This document shows positions 23,276-30,952 of a stretch of DNA of 33,763 nucleotides, in pieces. The notes beneath the pieces were generated by a model, which worked only from the letters and a program-made list of their open reading frames with translations, was not told the origin of the DNA and ran no database searches. This DNA is from UMGS1002 sp050309735. GTDB lineage: Bacteria; Bacillota; Clostridia; Oscillospirales; CAG-272. The position numbers and the translations under genes are program-made. The DNA lies in assembly GCA_050309735.1 (NCBI GenBank), contig JBNRMS010000079.1, positions 1 through 33,763 on the forward strand, read 5' to 3'. How positions within the stretch are numbered: position 1 is the first letter of the stretch; the number at the start of each line of letters is the position of its first letter.

Positions 23276-24196
23276 TCAGTGATCTCTGTCAAGCAGGTAA
23301 TATGCCAGAGCGCACAGTCCCTCGCTTCCGGGATAGTCGGAAATCGCAGCAACCGCCATTTCTGTCAGCTCTGTGGCGTATTTTTTAGCATCTTCCGGGC
23401 TGAAATAGGTCATGAAGGTGGTTTTGTTGTGGTCGGCGTCGTTTCCAGAGGTCTTGCCGAGCGTCTTGGTGTCGCCTGTCACATCAAGTATATCGTCAAT
23501 TATCTGAAACGAAAGACCTATCTTCTCGGCATAGTTTATCGCTGCGAGTGTTCGGCGATCATCCTTGTCAAGTTCGGCCGCCATGCAGCCGAGCAGAGCC
23601 GAGGCTCGTATAAGCGCCCCTGTTTTAAGCCGGTGCAGGCGCAAAAGCGTGCCGAAATCAAGCTCGGTCCGCTCGCCGAGCAGGTCGATTATCTGTCCGC
23701 CCACCATGCCGAAACTTCCCGCCGCCTTCGCCAGCGCAACAACGGCTGACGCGGCAACCTGCTCGCTGACATGGCGATTTTGCGCCGTTATCTCAAAGGC
23801 ATAGGTCAGCAGCGCATCGCCGGCGAGCAGCGCAACCGCCTCACCGTAAACCTTGTGGCAGGTCGGGCGCCCGCGGCGGAGAGCGTCGTCGTCAATGCAG
23901 GGGAGGTCGTCGTGAATAAGCGAGTAGGAGTGAATCATCTCGACAGCCGCGGCAAAGGGGAGCGCCGCCCGCTCGTCGCCGCCGAAAAGGCGGCAGAACT
24001 CTATCACAAGCGCCGGGCGAATCCTCTTGCCGCCGGCAAAAACGGTATAGCGCTCGGCATCGAGCAGCTCGCCGATTTGATTGTCATTTGCCGAGAGATA
24101 GCCGTGTAGGGCGTGTTCGGTCAGCTTGGCGTCGGCCTCAAGGAGAGCGACGGCAGCCGAATAATTTTTAATTTTTGTTTCCATGTCTGTACTCAT
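23276..24196 (-). CDS. ispA: Polyprenyl (farnesyl/geranyl) diphosphate synthase
   Basis: 306 aa starting MSTDMETKIKNYSAAVALLE; Met5 at 24184 is an alternative because neither start has a strong ribosome binding site. Both Asp-rich motifs that bind Mg-diphosphate are intact: DDLPCIDDD (96-104) and DDILD (234-238), with GGKRIRPAL before and KTGALIRASA between them. The Leu/Tyr residues before the first motif (HSYSLIHDD) fit short-chain (C10-C15) synthases. It condenses isopentenyl diphosphate with allylic diphosphates to supply undecaprenyl and quinone chains. It follows xseB closely (17 bases). dxs, usually next, is missing. Confidence 0.94.
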   Translation of the reverse strand: MSTDMETKIKNYSAAVALLEADAKLTEHALHGYLSANDNQIGELLDAERYTVFAGGKRIRPALVIEFCRLFGGDERAALPFAAAVEMIHSYSLIHDDLPCIDDDALRRGRPTCHKVYGEAVALLAGDALLTYAFEITAQNRHVSEQVAASAVVALAKAAGSFGMVGGQIIDLLGERTELDFGTLLRLHRLKTGALIRASALLGCMAAELDKDDRRTLAAINYAEKIGLSFQIIDDILDVTGDTKTLGKTSGNDADHNKTTFMTYFSPEDAKKYATELTEMAVAAISDYPGSEGLCALAYYLLDRDH

Positions 24197-24213
24197 TTCT
24201 GTTTTATAATTAT

Positions 24214-24456
24214 CTATGCGTCTGTAGCCTCGGATACAAAATCAAAAGCCACAATGCTCCCCTCGCCCGAGCTCTGCAATATTTTTATCTTAGCCTCGGT
24301 TTTCTCAAGCTCTGCCGAGCAGTGTCGGATCAGTCCGACCCCCTCCTCGTACAGCTCAAGCGACGCCTCAAGCGACAGACTCCCTCCCTCAAGCAGGCGC
24401 ACGACCTCCTCAAGCCGGGCGAGCGAATCCTCAAAGCTTTTCTTTTTCTTGTCCAT
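24214..24456 (-). CDS. xseB: Exodeoxyribonuclease VII small subunit
   Basis: 80 aa starting MDKKKKSFEDSLARLEEVVR, with AAAGGGA upstream. The signature FEDSLARLEEVVRLLEGGSL, followed by LEASLELYEEGVGLIR, is that of XseB, a helical hairpin that binds XseA. It is required for exonuclease VII to degrade single-stranded DNA. It lies 116 bases after xseA (a gap that holds a hairpin) and just before ispA. Confidence 0.95.
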   Translation of the reverse strand: MDKKKKSFEDSLARLEEVVRLLEGGSLSLEASLELYEEGVGLIRHCSAELEKTEAKIKILQSSGEGSIVAFDFVSEATDA

Positions 24457-24482
24457 ATATAAAAAACCATCCCTTTCTGTTA

Positions 24483-24517
24483 GCCGTTATATCGCCCGGT
24501 TCAGCATACATAACGGC
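24483..24517 (-). promoter_or_regulatory. Hairpin in the xseA-xseB gap
   Basis: GCCGTTAT (24483-24490) pairs perfectly with ATAACGGC (24510-24517) over a 19-base loop. It lies in the only long gap between two functionally paired genes and could tune xseB expression. Confidence 0.4.
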
Positions 24518-24572
24518 AGCATCGGCATAAAATCTCTGTTTAAAATATTTTATTGAAATTTCTTAAAACAAC

Positions 24573-25790
24573 TCAGTCCTCCGCCATCTGAATGCTCACA
24601 ATTTCAGCATCGACCGAACCCTTTTTCAGCCTGATATTCACGCGCTCACCAACAGCTATTTGTGTGGCTTCGCTCACCATGCCGCCCCCCCTGTCTGTCA
24701 GCACCGCATATCCTCGGGCAAGAACCGAGAGAGGAGAGAGCGCTTCAAGTCGGGCGGCCGTTAACGAAACACGTTCGAGGAGCGTGGCAATCCGCCGCTC
24801 CTGCGCCACCGCGAGCCGCTCGGACAATCCGTCAAGCTCAATTCTTGGGTTATCGGTAAGGGTTTTGGGATTTGTCAATATCCGAGAGGACGCAAGCCGC
24901 GCAAGCGTTTTCCTCCTCTCGGAAACCAGCCTCGGAAGCGACGCCGTCACCCGGCCATGCAGCATATTTATTCTTGCTTTAAACTCGGATATGTCGGGAA
25001 CCGCCAGCTCGGCCGCGGCCGAGGGTGTCGGAGCGCGAAGGTCTGCGGCAAAGTCACAGATGGTAAAATCTGTCTCGTGACCGACGGCCGAAATCACTGG
25101 GATTGACGATGCGGCAACGGCTCGCGCTAAATTTTCATTGTTAAAAGCCCACAAATCCTCAAGCGAGCCGCCGCCCCGTCCGATTATCAGTGTGTCAACC
25201 TCCATCCGCTCATTGAAATATCTAATCCCCGCCGAAATCTGCCCGGGAGCCGCAGCTCCCTGCACCTGCGCCGGGTATATATACACCTCGGCCAGCGGCC
25301 AGCGCCGTCCGAGAATATTAATCATGTCACGCAGCGCAGCGCCGGTGGGCGAGGTCACTATCCCGATTTTTTTCGGAAACCGAGGCACCGCCCGCTTTCG
25401 CGAAGGCTCGAAAAGTCCTTCTTCCTCAAGCTTCTTTTTGAGCTGCTCAAATGCGTAATAAAGCGCGCCAACCCCGTCAGGCTGTATATCGTCTACATAT
25501 ATCTGATAAACCCCGTCACGCGGGAAAACCGAAAGCCGCCCATGCACAATAACCTTCATCCCGTCCTCGGGAATAAAGTCAAGCTTCTGTGCCTCCGAGC
25601 GGAACATAACAGCCCGCAGCGCTCCCTTCTCGTCCTTAAGCGTGAAATAGAAATGCCCCGAATAGTGATTTTTAAAATTTGAAATCTCCCCGCGCACATA
25701 AAGCCCCGAAAAGAGAGGAACGCTCTCAAAAACGGCCTTTACATACTCATTGAGCATAGAGACCGTGACAATATTCTTGTTATCAGGCAT
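24573..25790 (-). CDS. xseA: Exodeoxyribonuclease VII large subunit
   Basis: 405 aa from ATG 25790 (MPDNKNIVTVSMLNEYVKAV), with GGGAGGGGAGAGA before it; the longer frame to 26165 lies inside the upstream gene. N-terminal OB-fold (about 1-100, LYVRGEISNFKNHYSGHFYF), then the catalytic XseA core (IGIVTSPTGAALRDMINIL, LIIGRGGGSLEDLWAFNNE, PVISAVGHETDFTICDFAAD and RAPTPSAAAELA), then a coiled-coil region to about 360 and a short end domain. With XseB it degrades single-stranded DNA. The start overlaps the upstream stop by eight bases. Confidence 0.96.
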   Translation of the reverse strand: MPDNKNIVTVSMLNEYVKAVFESVPLFSGLYVRGEISNFKNHYSGHFYFTLKDEKGALRAVMFRSEAQKLDFIPEDGMKVIVHGRLSVFPRDGVYQIYVDDIQPDGVGALYYAFEQLKKKLEEEGLFEPSRKRAVPRFPKKIGIVTSPTGAALRDMINILGRRWPLAEVYIYPAQVQGAAAPGQISAGIRYFNERMEVDTLIIGRGGGSLEDLWAFNNENLARAVAASSIPVISAVGHETDFTICDFAADLRAPTPSAAAELAVPDISEFKARINMLHGRVTASLPRLVSERRKTLARLASSRILTNPKTLTDNPRIELDGLSERLAVAQERRIATLLERVSLTAARLEALSPLSVLARGYAVLTDRGGGMVSEATQIAVGERVNIRLKKGSVDAEIVSIQMAED

Positions 25791-26748
25791 TCTCTCCCCT
25801 CCCGTATAGATATTCTGCGCGGCAGAGCAGCGCCACTCCCGCCGCATTGTCCGAGGAGAACTCGGGCTCGGAAAAATAAACCCCTCCAACTCCTGCAAGC
25901 ATTGATTTAATAATCGAGTTTCCCATAACCCCGCCGGCATAGAGCAGGGGCAGGTTTGGATATTGGGCGCGGAGATTCCGGGTAAGCTCAAGCAGGGTCT
26001 GGCCGACAAAAGAGAGGACAAACGCGGCCGTAAGGCTCGGGTCGTTGGTCGAGGAATAGAGCGAGTGCGCGAGATTCTCAAGCCCCGAGAGATTGCATTC
26101 AAGCCCGCAAACCGATATTCGCGGCCTTGGAATCTTTTGCTTGTTCTCAAGCGCAAGCTGCTCAAGCTGAGGGCCGCAGGGGAAGGAAAGCCCCATCGCC
26201 GTTCCCGCTCGGTCTATCGCTTGCCCGGCGTTAAGATCCTTTGTTCCGCCGATTTTTTTTATGTCAAATCCGCCCCGCCGGGGTGTTACATGAAGGATTT
26301 CGGTCGTTCCGCCCGAGACATGGAAGGCGCAGTGAGGAGCCGCTATCAGGGTGTCGAGTGCGCCCGACGAATATGCCGCCGCCATTATATGACCGGACTG
26401 GTGCGAAAAATCAAAAACCCGAATGCCTCCCGCCGCCGCAAAAGCGTGAGCCGCCGCTCGCCCCGCAAGAAAGCAGGGCATATAAGAGTTTTCGGCGTCT
26501 CTCGGAGTGACAGAGACGCCGACCGCCGCGGCGGTGTGTCGCCCTATCGCCTCGCGCAGTCTCCCCATGACGGCAGGCAGATTCTTTATATGCGCGAAAA
26601 GGGCATCGCTCTGGCGCAGCCCCACCTCGCCCGCTCTCACCGGCAGCGGCTCTTTTATATTTGCGACAACCACCCCATCATTATCGCAAAGCGCTGCCGA
26701 TGTGGTGTAGTTGCTCGTGTCAATTCCGACAAACAAAGGCACGCTCAT
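25783..26748 (-). CDS. TsaD/Kae1-like protein (peptidase M22 family paralogue)
   Basis: 321 aa starting MSVPLFVGIDTSNYTTSAAL. The ASKHA fold of TsaD is visible: FVGIDTSNYTTS (phosphate 1), a two-His metal motif SHQSGH (His116, His120; canonical TsaD has HxxxH), HVSGGTTEI (143-151) and FSSDNAAGVAL near the end with the conserved Asp. It differs from standard TsaD in details, and this family often occurs in clostridia beside nusB and xseA in addition to the true TsaD elsewhere. Canonical TsaD makes the t6A base of tRNA with TsaB/C/E. Whether this paralogue does so is unknown. It overlaps nusB by four bases (ATGA) and xseA by eight. Confidence 0.85.
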   Translation of the reverse strand: MSVPLFVGIDTSNYTTSAALCDNDGVVVANIKEPLPVRAGEVGLRQSDALFAHIKNLPAVMGRLREAIGRHTAAAVGVSVTPRDAENSYMPCFLAGRAAAHAFAAAGGIRVFDFSHQSGHIMAAAYSSGALDTLIAAPHCAFHVSGGTTEILHVTPRRGGFDIKKIGGTKDLNAGQAIDRAGTAMGLSFPCGPQLEQLALENKQKIPRPRISVCGLECNLSGLENLAHSLYSSTNDPSLTAAFVLSFVGQTLLELTRNLRAQYPNLPLLYAGGVMGNSIIKSMLAGVGGVYFSEPEFSSDNAAGVALLCRAEYLYGRGENA

Positions 26749-27176
26749 TTAACAGAATCGCCCTTGCTGGCGTCGGTCTTATCTATCGCATCCTTCACAG
26801 CGTTAAGCAGGCCGTTGACAAAGGGGCGCGCGCGCGGGTCGTCGAATTTTTTAACCAGCTCAACGGCCTCATTTATCGAGACATTATGCGGAATGCTATC
26901 GCAATAAAGCATTTCCCAGACAGCAAGCCGAATAGCTGAGCGGGATATTCCCGACATCCGGTGGGTTTTCCAGCCATGCGAATGCTCGCCAATCAGTGCG
27001 TCTATCTCCTCTATGTGTTCGGCAACGCCGAAATAAGCGTCTCTCACATAGCTGTCCTCCTCGATTTCTCTTACCTCGGAGGACACACCAAATATATTCT
27101 CAACCCCGTCCTCAGGGTGAAAATCCATCTCAAAGAGAAGTCCAAACACGGCCTCTCTTGCTTCTCGTCTTGTCAT
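26745..27176 (-). CDS. nusB: Transcription antitermination factor NusB
   Basis: 143 aa starting MTRREAREAVFGLLFEMDFH, the standard NusB start and length. The helical RNA-binding protein is recognisable from RREARE and from MSGISRSAIRLAVWEMLYCD, then IPHNVSINEAVELVKKFDDP and FVNGLLNAV. NusB with NusE binds boxA and aids rRNA antitermination. It is the first gene of the operon, about 50 bases from a strong promoter. Oddity: the AAAGGA site is spaced best for an ATG at 27183 in another frame, which opens only a 17-codon frame, whereas NusB starts 13 bases after the site. The overlap might lower NusB translation. Confidence 0.95.
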   Translation of the reverse strand: MTRREAREAVFGLLFEMDFHPEDGVENIFGVSSEVREIEEDSYVRDAYFGVAEHIEEIDALIGEHSHGWKTHRMSGISRSAIRLAVWEMLYCDSIPHNVSINEAVELVKKFDDPRARPFVNGLLNAVKDAIDKTDASKGDSVK

Positions 27177-27232
27177 CTGTCATAGAATCCTTTCGCATCT
27201 CGGCTTTTTTGCATACTTGCCCATTATATGTC

Positions 27233-27261
27233 ATTATACAATCATCCCCCCTAAAAGTCAA
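27233..27261 (-). promoter_or_regulatory. Promoter of the nusB-to-yebC operon (TTGACT-17-TATAAT)
   Basis: On the minus strand TTGACT (27256-27261) and TATAAT (27233-27238) are exactly 17 bases apart, the best promoter in this part of the window. All 11 genes to 16715 lie on the same strand behind it. Confidence 0.87.
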
Positions 27262-27328
27262 GCATAATATGAATATTTCCTCCGAATGAATGAATATTAT
27301 TCTCATGTCCATTCATTATTAATCTATA

Positions 27329-27356
27329 TTGACAAGTGCGCCGACCGTAATATTAG
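27329..27356 (+). promoter_or_regulatory. Candidate promoter of the M23 peptidase gene (TTGACA-16-TATTAG)
   Basis: TTGACA (27329-27334) and TATTAG (27351-27356) with a 16-base spacer lie about 50 bases before the chosen start at 27412. It is divergent from the nusB promoter. Confidence 0.5.
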
Positions 27357-27411
27357 CCGGTGTTCCCGGCATAAACTTATACAGTATGATTTATGCGAGG
27401 TACTGCCCGGC

Positions 27412-28407
27412 ATGAAAAGAATTTTGCTTATTTTTTTGGTATTTGCCCTTGCAGTGGCGCCGCTCGGCGCCTGCCGCACAGGAGTTACCGCAGACACACT
27501 CCCCGCAGACGGGGATTATATTAAATATATAGATTTTAATGTTACCTACCCCGCCCTCCGTGATACACTTGACGCCGACATAAAGAGCCGCTCCACCCCG
27601 AATCATACCGGGTGGGTTGAACTTCTTGCCCTGCTCGCATCTAAGAACGGCGGTAATTTTTCGTCCTATAAATCCTCTGATTTGAAGAAATTAACCGACA
27701 AGCTCTCGGACGGCAGCGATGCTGCCGCGCTCGCAAGCAATAAGAAACTGTATAATTTTTATCTTGAGGCCTATGGCGCGGTGCTTGGCGGTATGGTCGG
27801 AGACTACACCGAGGTCAAGGTTTCACAGGATGGCAGCGAAACTCTGGCCGAGAAATACGGCCTTCGAGCCTTCTCGCCTATCGCAGCCGGATATTACTAC
27901 AACAACTTCGATGATTTCGGTGCCTCGCGCTCATACGGATATCGCCGCCCACACCTCGGGCATGACCTGATGGGCAGCATCGGAACCCCCATTATTGCGG
28001 TCGAGAGCGGATATGTCGAGGCCTGCGGCTGGAATCAATATGGCGGCTGGAGAATCGGCATCCGATCTTTTGACGGCAAAAGATATTACTACTATGCCCA
28101 CCTGCGAAAAAACCACCCCTACAATGATATGTACGAGGGCAAAATCGTCAATGCCGGCGAGGTTATCGGCTACCTCGGAATGACCGGATACAGCTCAAAG
28201 GAAAACACCAACAACATCAACACCCCCCACCTGCACTATGGCCTCCAAATCATATTCCACCCCTCTCAAAAGGAAGGCTGGAATCAAATCTGGATAAATA
28301 TGTACCACCTAACCCGCCTCTTAACCGCCAACCGCTCCCAAACCTTCAAGAAAAACAATGAGTCTTACTCAAGAATATATTACATATATCCCGAAACGCC
28401 TGATTGA
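27412..28407 (+). CDS. M23 (LytM-type) metallopeptidase, predicted lipoprotein
   Basis: 331 aa from ATG 27412 (MKRILLIFLVFALAVAPLGA, then Cys21). The lipobox LGAC (18-21) predicts lipid anchoring after export; the longer frame to 27286 would destroy this signal. The C-terminal domain holds all zinc and catalytic positions of M23 enzymes: HLGHD (His181, Asp185), YYYAHL (His230) and the HLH pair (His273, His275), with IGTPIIAVESGYV between. It should cut peptide cross-links in peptidoglycan at the outer membrane face. The middle part (about 40-150) has no known domain. It is separated from the next operon by a hairpin and about 240 bases. Confidence 0.88.
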   Translation: MKRILLIFLVFALAVAPLGACRTGVTADTLPADGDYIKYIDFNVTYPALRDTLDADIKSRSTPNHTGWVELLALLASKNGGNFSSYKSSDLKKLTDKLSDGSDAAALASNKKLYNFYLEAYGAVLGGMVGDYTEVKVSQDGSETLAEKYGLRAFSPIAAGYYYNNFDDFGASRSYGYRRPHLGHDLMGSIGTPIIAVESGYVEACGWNQYGGWRIGIRSFDGKRYYYYAHLRKNHPYNDMYEGKIVNAGEVIGYLGMTGYSSKENTNNINTPHLHYGLQIIFHPSQKEGWNQIWINMYHLTRLLTANRSQTFKKNNESYSRIYYIYPETPD

Positions 28408-28439
28408 TAGTTTTCATCTCATCAAGGCTTTCTATCAAT
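28403..28439 (+). terminator. Hairpin at the end of the M23 peptidase gene
   Basis: ATTGATAG (28403-28410) pairs with CTATCAAT (28432-28439) and overlaps the stop codon, followed by TATTC. The stem is short and the loop long, so it is a weak terminator at best. The rest of 28440-28618 shows no gene. Confidence 0.45.
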
Positions 28440-28618
28440 TATTCGCGTCTCATCGCTCATGCTAATCCATCACGGCAGGGCGGGGTTTTGGCGAATTCCC
28501 CTCAGATCACAGCGCTGCTCACGGCAAAGCGCAAATTCAGAAGATATTAAGGCATATAGTGCAGGATTATATATAGCGATTCAAGATTAATCTCTTCACA
28601 GAAATCCCCAAAAGCATA

Positions 28619-28647
28619 TTGCATAAAACCCAATATTATGTTAATAT
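28619..28647 (+). promoter_or_regulatory. Promoter of the membrane-protein/SGNH/lipoprotein operon
   Basis: TTGCAT (28619-28624) and TAATAT (28642-28647) are 17 bases apart, about 33 bases before the ATG at 28680. Confidence 0.5.
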
Positions 28648-28679
28648 ATAATATACAAAACATAAGGATAAAAACCAAA

Positions 28680-29102
28680 ATGAAAGACTTCATAAAACGA
28701 ATTCTCGTGCGGGCAAGCCTCTGCTTCACCGCTCTAACCTTCTCATACGCACTGATAATTTTCCTTATTTACGGCGGAACCGAGGATGGCGGCCTCCTTT
28801 CCTCGCTGCGAACGGTTATGTTCTTCTTCTTCTCCGGCCTGCTCGCCGCCTCGGCAGAGCTGCTCCGCGCACCCGAACGGAGAGGTCTTATGCTCCTTCT
28901 CCACGCAATAATCACCGGTGCCGGGTTTTATCTTTTTATGATTCTCCCCGCCGGAATACGGGGGACCGCCTCGCTTTCGGGCATTTTTATATATTATTTG
29001 GTTTATGCCGCCCTTATTTCAATCTTTCTCTCGATAAGGGCACGAACCGAAAAAAAGCAAAACCGAGACAAAGAATACCACTCAATCTTCAAAGAAGACT
29101 GA
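28680..29102 (+). CDS. Small four-helix membrane protein (DUF3021-like)
   Basis: 140 aa from ATG 28680 (MKDFIKRILVRASLCFTALT), with AAGGAT upstream; the frame Met at 28638 lies in the -10 region. Four hydrophobic segments are visible (about 12-32, 44-64, 72-94 and 100-122) with a polar, Lys/Arg/Glu-rich tail. Size and layout resemble DUF3021 proteins, but the family call is tentative. It is the first gene of a three-gene operon with an SGNH hydrolase and a lipoprotein (gaps of 79 and 25 bases). A role in cell envelope or sensing is possible but not shown. Confidence 0.6.
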   Translation: MKDFIKRILVRASLCFTALTFSYALIIFLIYGGTEDGGLLSSLRTVMFFFFSGLLAASAELLRAPERRGLMLLLHAIITGAGFYLFMILPAGIRGTASLSGIFIYYLVYAALISIFLSIRARTEKKQNRDKEYHSIFKED

Positions 29103-29181
29103 TTATCCGCATTCAAACAGTATTTTGAGGTCAATAATAAGAGCAGCAACTCTCGGGAAGAAAGGAAATTAAAAATAAATA

Positions 29182-30084
29182 ATGCAAAGGGAATATATCA
29201 AAAAAAGCGGCCGCCGCAAGAATCGAGCACAAACCGCCGCAGCAGCAGCCATAGTTATAATTCTGCTCCTGCTTTTGGTATGCATAGTCGAGCTGATCGT
29301 GCTCGCGTTGCTCAACGCTAAATTGCGGGCAGCCGAAAAGGACAAGCTCGAGGGTATCGAAAATGTTGAATCTTCTGCTTTAGACGATTCCACAGCAGCG
29401 CCCGTGAACACCGAAATTAAAAACCCCGCCTATCTCGCCGAAACCGACGACTACGGGCAGGATTATATTGATAAAATCATCTTTATTGGCGACAGCACAA
29501 CATATCACCTGATATACCATGGGGTGCTGTCGGGCGGCCGCGACACAAAGCAGGTATGGGTGCCGGTTTTTGAGGTTGATGGCGGCAAGCTTCCCACTCT
29601 TTCGCTCGACATAGATGTAGCGCAGGCACAGATAACCTACCCGCGAACCGGCGCTAAAATGACAATACCCGAGGCCGCCGGGGCCGAGAAACCCGAGTAC
29701 ATGGTAATAACACTCGGCATCAACAACGGCGTTCCGAGCCTTAGCGAAGACAAATTCAAACAGTGCTACCGCAAACTGCTCGATGCCCTATTGGCAGCCT
29801 CACCCGACACCAAAATAATTCTCCAGTCGATTTTCCCGGTGACATCGGCTTACTCCGAGAGGGTAAAATCAATCACAAATGAGAAAATCAATGCCGCCAA
29901 TGTCTGGATTTCCGAGCTTGCGGAGGAATACAATTTTAAATATCTCGACACAAATTCAATCCTAAAGGATACCGACGGAAACCTTAACCGAAGCTACGAA
30001 AACGGAGACGGAATACACCTGAACAAATCGGGTTACGAGGCAGTTCTTTACTATATAAGAACGCATGGATACCCAAAATCATAA
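29182..30084 (+). CDS. Membrane-anchored SGNH/GDSL hydrolase
   Basis: 300 aa. A basic start (MQREYIKKSGRRKNRAQ) and one membrane segment (about 18-45) anchor the domain outside. Catalytic motifs: block I FIGDSTTYHL with nucleophile Ser105, block III-like GINNG (179-183), and block V DGIHLNKSGYEAV with Asp276 and His279. These enzymes remove or transfer acyl (often acetyl) groups on polysaccharides. AAAGGAA lies before the ATG at long spacing. It is followed 25 bases later by a DUF4358-type lipoprotein, a pair that in many clostridia sits with an MBOAT O-acyltransferase; no MBOAT gene is present here, so a modified-polymer role is inferred only. Confidence 0.85.
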   Translation: MQREYIKKSGRRKNRAQTAAAAAIVIILLLLLVCIVELIVLALLNAKLRAAEKDKLEGIENVESSALDDSTAAPVNTEIKNPAYLAETDDYGQDYIDKIIFIGDSTTYHLIYHGVLSGGRDTKQVWVPVFEVDGGKLPTLSLDIDVAQAQITYPRTGAKMTIPEAAGAEKPEYMVITLGINNGVPSLSEDKFKQCYRKLLDALLAASPDTKIILQSIFPVTSAYSERVKSITNEKINAANVWISELAEEYNFKYLDTNSILKDTDGNLNRSYENGDGIHLNKSGYEAVLYYIRTHGYPKS

Positions 30085-30109
30085 GAAATCATAAAAAGAG
30101 GGAATATAT

Positions 30110-30616
30110 ATGAAAATTACTAAAATTATATGCGCTCTCTCTATCCTTTTACTGCTCATCCCGCTCGGCACGTCTTGCGGCGATAAGGAGAAGGCGTCCT
30201 ACAGTAACGAGATTGACGTTAAGACTGTGGCAGACAAAATAGAGAGCTGCGTTCAGCTTGCCGACGGCTACTACACCACCGACTCCGATTATCTCGATTT
30301 TTATTTCGAGGGAGCCAACCCTCTTGTCGATTCTTATGAAATCCGCATAGCAAATGTAAGCACCAATATAAACCAATTCGGAGTTTTCAAAGTCAAAGAG
30401 GGCAGCGCCGAGGCAATGAAGACTCTTTGCGAGGGATATCTTGAGCTGAAAATGGCAAATTGGCTGGTGCAGGCAGATTATATCGAGTCGGAGCATCCTA
30501 AGATGGTTAATTCCGAGGCGAGAGTTTTCGGGAATTATGTGATTTATACGATTTTGTCAAAGGATGATAGGGAGGTTGTGTTCGCGGAGGTTGAAGATCT
30601 CTTGGCGCAGAAATAA
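30110..30616 (+). CDS. Lipoprotein, DUF4358-like
   Basis: 168 aa starting MKITKIICALSILLLLIPLG with lipobox LGTSC (Cys23), so it is exported and lipid-anchored. The mature part fits DUF4358 proteins: a central acidic/Tyr stretch (DGYYTTDSDYLDFYFEG) followed by NQFGVFKVKEGSAEAMKTLC and a C-terminal helix pair. AGAGGGA precedes the ATG. The function of the family is unknown; it often accompanies SGNH/MBOAT acylation genes, and here it follows an SGNH hydrolase. Last gene of its operon; a run of hairpins follows. Confidence 0.75.
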   Translation: MKITKIICALSILLLLIPLGTSCGDKEKASYSNEIDVKTVADKIESCVQLADGYYTTDSDYLDFYFEGANPLVDSYEIRIANVSTNINQFGVFKVKEGSAEAMKTLCEGYLELKMANWLVQADYIESEHPKMVNSEARVFGNYVIYTILSKDDREVVFAEVEDLLAQK

Positions 30617-30645
30617 CCTTTTATTTAATATTTAATAGTCACTTA

Positions 30646-30893
30646 TCAGAGCGCACGGGTGCGCGCTCTGATGAATTCCGGGGGAAACTTCTAAAGAAGT
30701 TTCCCCCGCGATATATTCTTATACCACTACCTCATTATAACATTGAACTAACACCAGATTGCCTCACCCCGACCCCGGCTAGGGATGTGGGACTCGGCCG
30801 GGGTCGGCGCATCATATTCTGAATTAAGCTGTGCCAAATGCCCCAAAAGTTTTTATGGAGGTCTGGGGAACTTTTTGAAAAAAGTTCCCCCAG
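30646..30893. repeat. Cluster of four strong hairpins in the gap before the sulfatase end
   Basis: Four palindromes in 250 bases: (1) TCAGAGCGC/GCGCTCTGA, 30646-30671; (2) GGGGGAAACTTC-TAAA-GAAGTTTCCCCC, 30680-30707; (3) CCGACCCCGGC/GCCGGGGTCGG, 30769-30807, 17-base loop; (4) CTGGGGAACTTTT paired with AAAAGTTCCCCCAG, 30863-30893, one bulged C. None is followed by a long T-run. Hairpins 2 and 4 share the pattern GGGGAAnnTT, as in repeated palindromes common in clostridial genomes. They fill the convergent gap 30617-30952, which holds no gene. Confidence 0.65.
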
Positions 30894-30952
30894 CGTATCC
30901 CTCATTAGCTTAATATTATAATCGGTGTTTAGTATTAGATATATTCACCTGC

